From positions 1-9,749 of the forward strand of contig DOVJ01000121.1 of assembly GCA_003520145.1 (NCBI GenBank): a DNA stretch of 9,749 nt. Direction: 5' to 3'. The DNA is from Eubacterium sp. (GTDB lineage Bacteria; Bacillota; Clostridia; Lachnospirales; Lachnospiraceae). This document shows, one piece after another, positions 7,392 to 9,749 of the stretch (its first letter is position 1; each line of letters starts with the position of its first letter). Made by a program: the position numbers and the translations under genes. The notes below the pieces were generated by a model, which was not told the origin of the DNA, searched no databases, and saw only the letters and a list, made by a program, of their open reading frames with translations.

Positions 7392-8310
7392 CTAACCCAC
7401 CATACCTTTCAACCGCACTCATGACACCATCCATGTTTCCAACACTCGAAACAAAACCAGTAACTGTTTTCTTCACAAATCCAGCAAGTGTCTTTCCGGG
7501 ACCACACTCTATATAATTATCTATGCCTTCACGCGACATATTCTCAAGAACATCCTTAAAAAGCACACTTCCCGAAACCTGACCGCTAAGCATGGTTCTT
7601 ATCTCCTCTGCGTCCGATGGATATTCACAGCCTGTAAGATTAGCATATACAGGAATCTTAGGAGCATCTACTTTAATAGTCTTCAACTCTTCATACAGCT
7701 TCTTACCTGCCTCAGCCATATATGGCGTATGAAATGCACCGCTTACAGCGATTTCCACATATCTTATCCCCTTATCGCTAAGAGCCTTCATAAAGCTATC
7801 CATTCGCTCACACGCACCCGATACTGACACTTGCGCTGATGAGCTTATGTTCGCCATATACACTCCATACTCCTTACACAGTATAGACAGTTCCTCCAGA
7901 TTCGGTCTCATAACAGCCGCCATCTTGCCTGGATTCTTATCACCACACTCCTGCATATATTCGCCACGCTTACTAACTAGCCTTATAGCATCTTCTAAAG
8001 CAAATGTTCCTGAAACCGTCAGTGCAGCAAGCTCACCAAGTGAGAATCCAGCCAAAGCCTGTGGCTTTATTCCTTCTTCCATAAGAAGCCTAGCCGCTAT
8101 ATAGTCCATAAGAAACATACAAACCTGCGTATTCTTAGTCTCATTAAGCTCTGCAAAGCTCTCATCAAGAAGCTGCATCCTTGTTCCGGGTCTTATCTCA
8201 TCTGCTCTATCGATTATCTTCTTTGCAAGCTCACTTTTTTCATACAAGTCCCTTCCCATACCAGGATACTGCGCGCCCTGTCCTGCAAACAAAAAAGCTA
8301 TCTTACCCAT
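7384..8310 (-). CDS. fabD: malonyl-CoA:ACP transacylase
   Basis: Transfers malonyl from CoA to AcpP, feeding the FabF condensation. 308 aa, usual length. The start MGKIAFLFAGQGAQYPGMG carries the oxyanion-hole Gln11. The nucleophile is Ser90 in GFSLGE, Arg115 (in SKRGEYMQ) matches the arginine that binds the malonyl carboxylate, and His194 in GAFHTPYM completes the dyad. ECGPGKTLAG at 268-277 is a further family motif. AGGAGG at 8322-8317, six bases before the ATG, is an excellent ribosome site. The gene overlaps the 3' end of fabK by 13 bases, and that ribosome site encodes part of the FabK C-terminus. Confidence 0.97.
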   Translation of the reverse strand: MGKIAFLFAGQGAQYPGMGRDLYEKSELAKKIIDRADEIRPGTRMQLLDESFAELNETKNTQVCMFLMDYIAARLLMEEGIKPQALAGFSLGELAALTVSGTFALEDAIRLVSKRGEYMQECGDKNPGKMAAVMRPNLEELSILCKEYGVYMANISSSAQVSVSGACERMDSFMKALSDKGIRYVEIAVSGAFHTPYMAEAGKKLYEELKTIKVDAPKIPVYANLTGCEYPSDAEEIRTMLSGQVSGSVLFKDVLENMSREGIDNYIECGPGKTLAGFVKKTVTGFVSSVGNMDGVMSAVERYGGLDE

Positions 8311-9242
8311 GATTTTCCTCCTATAATGATTTTCTCAGCTCCTTCACATATATCAACTATAATCTCGCGACATGACTTTTCATCTGACACAAGTCCTGCT
8401 ATCTGGCCTGCCATCATGGAACCGGTCTTTACGTCACCTTCTACAACTGCTCGTCTTAGAGAACCTACACACATCTTGGTAAGTTCCTCCTTAGGAGTGC
8501 CACGCATCTCAAGCTTATAGTACTCTCTTGTCATAGCATTCTTAAGAGACCTCACTGCATCACCATCTCTTTTTCCTGTGACGATGGTATCTATATCTCT
8601 TGCCTTGATTATCATATCCTTATAGTTCTGATGGATATTGCACTCCTTAGCAGTTAAGAATCTAGTACCCATCTGAACTCCACAAGCTCCCAACATCAGA
8701 GCAGCAGCAAAGCCTCTTTCATCTGCTATTCCGCCTGCCGCTATAACAGGTATCTTAACAGCATCCCTAACCTGAGGAACAAGAGTCATAGTTGTCAGAT
8801 CCCCGACATGACCGCCTGATTCCATACCTTCGACAACCAAAGCATCAGCGCCTTCTGCCTCGCATCGCTTAGCCTGAGCTACACTTGCAACCACGCATAT
8901 AACCTTAACGCCTGCTGCCTTAAGTCTCTCCATGAAGCGCCCAGGATCACCGGCACCTGTTGTTACTACCTTAACACCTTCCTCGCATACTACATCAACC
9001 GCCTCTTCTATATAAGGGCTCATAAGCATGAGGTTAACGCCAAATGTTTTGTCAGTCAGTTCTCTTGTTTTTCTAATCTCCATACGAAGCGCTTCACCAT
9101 CAAGATTCATACCCGCTATGATTCCAAGACCACCTGCTTCTGACACGGCGGATGCCAGTGAAGCATCCGCAACCCATGCCATACCACCCTGGATAACAGG
9201 ATAAGTGATTCCAAGCATATCGCATATAGGACTCTTTATCAT
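8298..9242 (-). CDS. fabK: enoyl-ACP reductase II, FMN-dependent
   Basis: Flavoprotein of the nitronate monooxygenase/FabK TIM-barrel family that reduces trans-2-enoyl-ACP, the last step of each elongation cycle, using NAD(P)H. 314 aa. Seen in the sequence: PVIQGGMAWVADASLASAVS at 15-34, GVNLMLMSP at 68-76, the EGMESGGHVG motif at 138-147 with His145 corresponding to the catalytic histidine of streptococcal FabK, PVIAAGGIAD at 165-174 and GVQMGTRFL at 188-196. Nitronate monooxygenases share the fold, but the position between acpP and fabD favours FabK. ATG overlaps the acpP stop (ATGA), with GAGGAG at 9256-9251. FabK enzymes are not inhibited by triclosan as FabI is (family knowledge). No FabI is present in the window. 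Confidence 0.95.
   Translation of the reverse strand: MIKSPICDMLGITYPVIQGGMAWVADASLASAVSEAGGLGIIAGMNLDGEALRMEIRKTRELTDKTFGVNLMLMSPYIEEAVDVVCEEGVKVVTTGAGDPGRFMERLKAAGVKVICVVASVAQAKRCEAEGADALVVEGMESGGHVGDLTTMTLVPQVRDAVKIPVIAAGGIADERGFAAALMLGACGVQMGTRFLTAKECNIHQNYKDMIIKARDIDTIVTGKRDGDAVRSLKNAMTREYYKLEMRGTPKEELTKMCVGSLRRAVVEGDVKTGSMMAGQIAGLVSDEKSCREIIVDICEGAEKIIIGGKSWVR
8317..8322 (-). promoter_or_regulatory. ribosome binding site of fabD inside fabK
   Basis: Full AGGAGG six bases before the fabD ATG, lying within the last codons of fabK, where it encodes the Gly-Gly near the FabK C-terminus. It supports the 13-base fabK/fabD overlap as real. Confidence 0.8.
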
Positions 9243-9457
9243 GCCTTGATCTCCTCGATATATGAAGCAAGCTTTTCGATACAGTTGATTTCCTGATTCA
9301 TCTCAAGCTTAACCTCAAAAGCCTCCTCTATCTGCATAACAAGGTCCATAAGATCAAGTGAATCAAGTCCCATCTCAAGGAAGGTTTCTGTTGTACTGAT
9401 TTCTTCTACACCCTTTCCAAGATAATCTGCTACGATTTCAATAAGTTTCTCTGTCAT
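9239..9457 (-). CDS. acpP: acyl carrier protein
   Basis: Carries growing acyl chains on a phosphopantetheine arm for the other enzymes of the operon. The 72-residue acidic protein has the attachment serine Ser33 in the motif LDSLDLMDLVMQIEEAFEV, with the usual four-helix ACP pattern around it. The ATG is preceded by AAGGAG at 9472-9467 with a nine-base A-rich spacer. It is the first gene of the operon, about 48 bases after the predicted transcription start, and its stop overlaps the fabK start. In many related operons fabH lies just upstream of this position; here there is only the divergent promoter region. Confidence 0.96.
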   Translation of the reverse strand: MTEKLIEIVADYLGKGVEEISTTETFLEMGLDSLDLMDLVMQIEEAFEVKLEMNQEINCIEKLASYIEEIKA

Positions 9458-9466
9458 TTTTTTGTT

Positions 9467-9472
9467 CTCCTT
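9467..9472 (-). promoter_or_regulatory. ribosome binding site of acpP
   Basis: AAGGAG on the minus strand, nine A-rich bases before the acpP ATG. It is the only ribosome site in the operon that does not lie within or directly beside an upstream coding region. Confidence 0.75.
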
Positions 9473-9486
9473 TTTTTACATTTTCG

Positions 9487-9502
9487 CGTTGACTTTTCAA
9501 CG
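9487..9502. repeat. 6-base perfect inverted repeat in the operon leader
   Basis: CGTTGA (9487-9492) and TCAACG (9497-9502) are exact reverse complements with a four-base gap. On the minus strand this would form a small stem-loop beginning about three bases after the predicted transcription start of the fatty-acid operon. As DNA it overlaps the -35 box of the MerR-family gene. It could be a second protein-binding site or a 5' RNA-stabilising hairpin; sequence alone cannot decide. Confidence 0.45.
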
Positions 9503-9516
9503 AACAATGTTATAAT
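9489..9516 (+). promoter_or_regulatory. predicted promoter of the MerR-family gene
   Basis: TTGACT (9489-9494) and a perfect TATAAT (9511-9516) are separated by 16 bases, giving an expected start near 9523 and a leader of about 49 bases. The -10 box overlaps the -10 of the opposing operon promoter (9512-9517), so the two promoters probably compete for polymerase. The near-consensus boxes suggest it works without an activator. Confidence 0.7.
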
Positions 9517-9542
9517 AATCTATGGGGTAACCCCCAGGTCAA
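9512..9542 (-). promoter_or_regulatory. predicted fatty-acid operon promoter with 19-base spacer (MerR-activated geometry)
   Basis: On the minus strand, TTGACC (9542-9537) and TATTAT (9517-9512) are separated by 19 bases (9536-9518). This is longer than the usual 17 and typical of promoters activated by MerR-family proteins, which twist the DNA to realign the boxes. A start of transcription near 9505 would leave a leader of about 48 bases before acpP. A TATAAC at 9514-9509 is an alternative -10 but would need a 22-base spacer. Confidence 0.65.
9523..9536. promoter_or_regulatory. inverted repeat in the promoter spacer, candidate MerR operator
   Basis: The plus strand reads TGGGGTAACCCCCA. GGGGT (9524-9528) and ACCCC (9530-9534) are perfect reverse complements around the single base 9529; alternatively TGGGG and CCCCA pair with four bases between. 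The dyad lies within the 19-base spacer between -35 and -10 of the operon promoter, which is where MerR-family dimers bind. It also covers the expected transcription start of the divergent regulator gene (about 9523), so binding could repress that gene while activating the operon. Confidence 0.6.
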
Positions 9543-9571
9543 TACCAAATTAGAAAAAAAGGGAAAAAATA

Positions 9572-9749
9572 ATGAACAGTTCAGAATACACGCTTTCGAT
9601 GAAGGAATTTGCGACGATATGCCACACTACGCGTGACACATTAAGACACTATTATGAGAATAAGATCATAGAGCCATATATCGACCCTGATAACGGATAT
9701 CACTATTATTCACCAACCCAGGTTTCGACATACTATCATGTACTCGCAC
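9572..9749 (+). CDS. MerR-family transcriptional regulator, N-terminal part only
   Basis: The first 59 residues of a winged-helix DNA-binding protein, cut by the right edge. YTLSMKEFATICHTTRDTLRHYYE (written here only to show the pattern; residues 6-29) matches the MerR opening in which helix-turn-helix is followed by LR-[HY]-Y; the wing follows with DPDNGYHYYSP at 38-48, matching the usual DENGYRYYS. The ATG at 9572 is preferred over Met10, which would lose the first strand of the fold. The ribosome site is weak (AAGGG about nine bases upstream). It is transcribed away from the fatty-acid operon from a shared 114-base region whose minus-strand promoter has MerR-type geometry, so it probably controls that operon and itself. 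The effector-binding domain is outside the window, so the ligand is unknown. Confidence 0.9.
   Translation, partial: MNSSEYTLSMKEFATICHTTRDTLRHYYENKIIEPYIDPDNGYHYYSPTQVSTYYHVLA

Noticed and set aside
9458..9480. T-rich run that could be a terminator tail on the plus strand
   Set aside because: It is the A-rich ribosome-binding leader of acpP read on the other strand. The nearby 6-base stem lies on the wrong side of the T run for a plus-strand terminator, and no plus-strand gene ends here.
9487..9502. FapR or FabT binding site
   Set aside because: The repeat does not match the FapR consensus (TTAGTACCTGGTACTAA) and only the central TTGA/TCAA resembles FabT sites, which is too little to name it.
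9523..9536. GGGGT/ACCCC repeat as an intrinsic terminator stem
   Set aside because: The loop would be a single base and no U run follows in either direction; its place between promoter boxes fits an operator better.
1..9749. CRISPR arrays, transposons, phage genes, tRNA or rRNA
   Set aside because: No direct repeats, transposase-like frames, att-like duplications or recognisable RNA genes were seen; coding is continuous apart from 9458-9571.

Overview
The window carries one long, tightly packed operon on the minus strand for type II fatty-acid synthesis, read from about 9505 towards 1, and the start of a divergent MerR-family regulator on the plus strand at the right edge. Gene order in the direction of transcription is acpP, fabK, fabD, fabG, fabF, accB, fabZ, accC, accD, accA, then an acyl-CoA synthetase-like gene that runs off the left edge. 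This is the usual Firmicutes (streptococcal/clostridial) order. FabK as the enoyl reductase, a separate short AccA and an AccD with a zinc finger, AGGAGG-type ribosome sites and frequent ATA and AGA codons all point to a Clostridia-type Firmicute. Lachnospiraceae is my best guess, by inference only.

Region 1-1575: adenylate-forming ligase, C-terminus cut by the window edge. Region 1575-5392: all four acetyl-CoA carboxylase subunits, with fabZ between accB and accC. Region 5395-9457: condensing enzyme, ketoreductase, malonyl transacylase, enoyl reductase and acyl carrier protein. Region 9458-9571: the only real intergenic space, 114 bases, holding two face-to-face promoters, an inverted repeat and a hairpin. 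Region 9572-9749: N-terminal DNA-binding part of a MerR-family protein.

Together the genes make malonyl-CoA (AccABCD), load it onto ACP (FabD), and run the elongation cycle of condensation (FabF), ketoreduction (FabG), dehydration (FabZ) and enoyl reduction (FabK). Almost every junction is a stop-start overlap or a gap of a few bases, so translation is probably coupled throughout. For several genes the longest open frame begins at an upstream GTG, but the Shine-Dalgarno position favours an internal ATG. I annotate those shorter starts.

Three things set the locus apart. FabH, the initiating condensing enzyme often found at the head of such operons, is absent, and so is a MarR-type FabT gene. 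A divergent MerR gene sits in that place, and the operon's promoter has the 19-base spacer with an internal inverted repeat that is typical of MerR-activated promoters. An acyl-activating enzyme is coupled to the operon's end, suggesting that fatty-acid or primer activation is co-expressed with synthesis.
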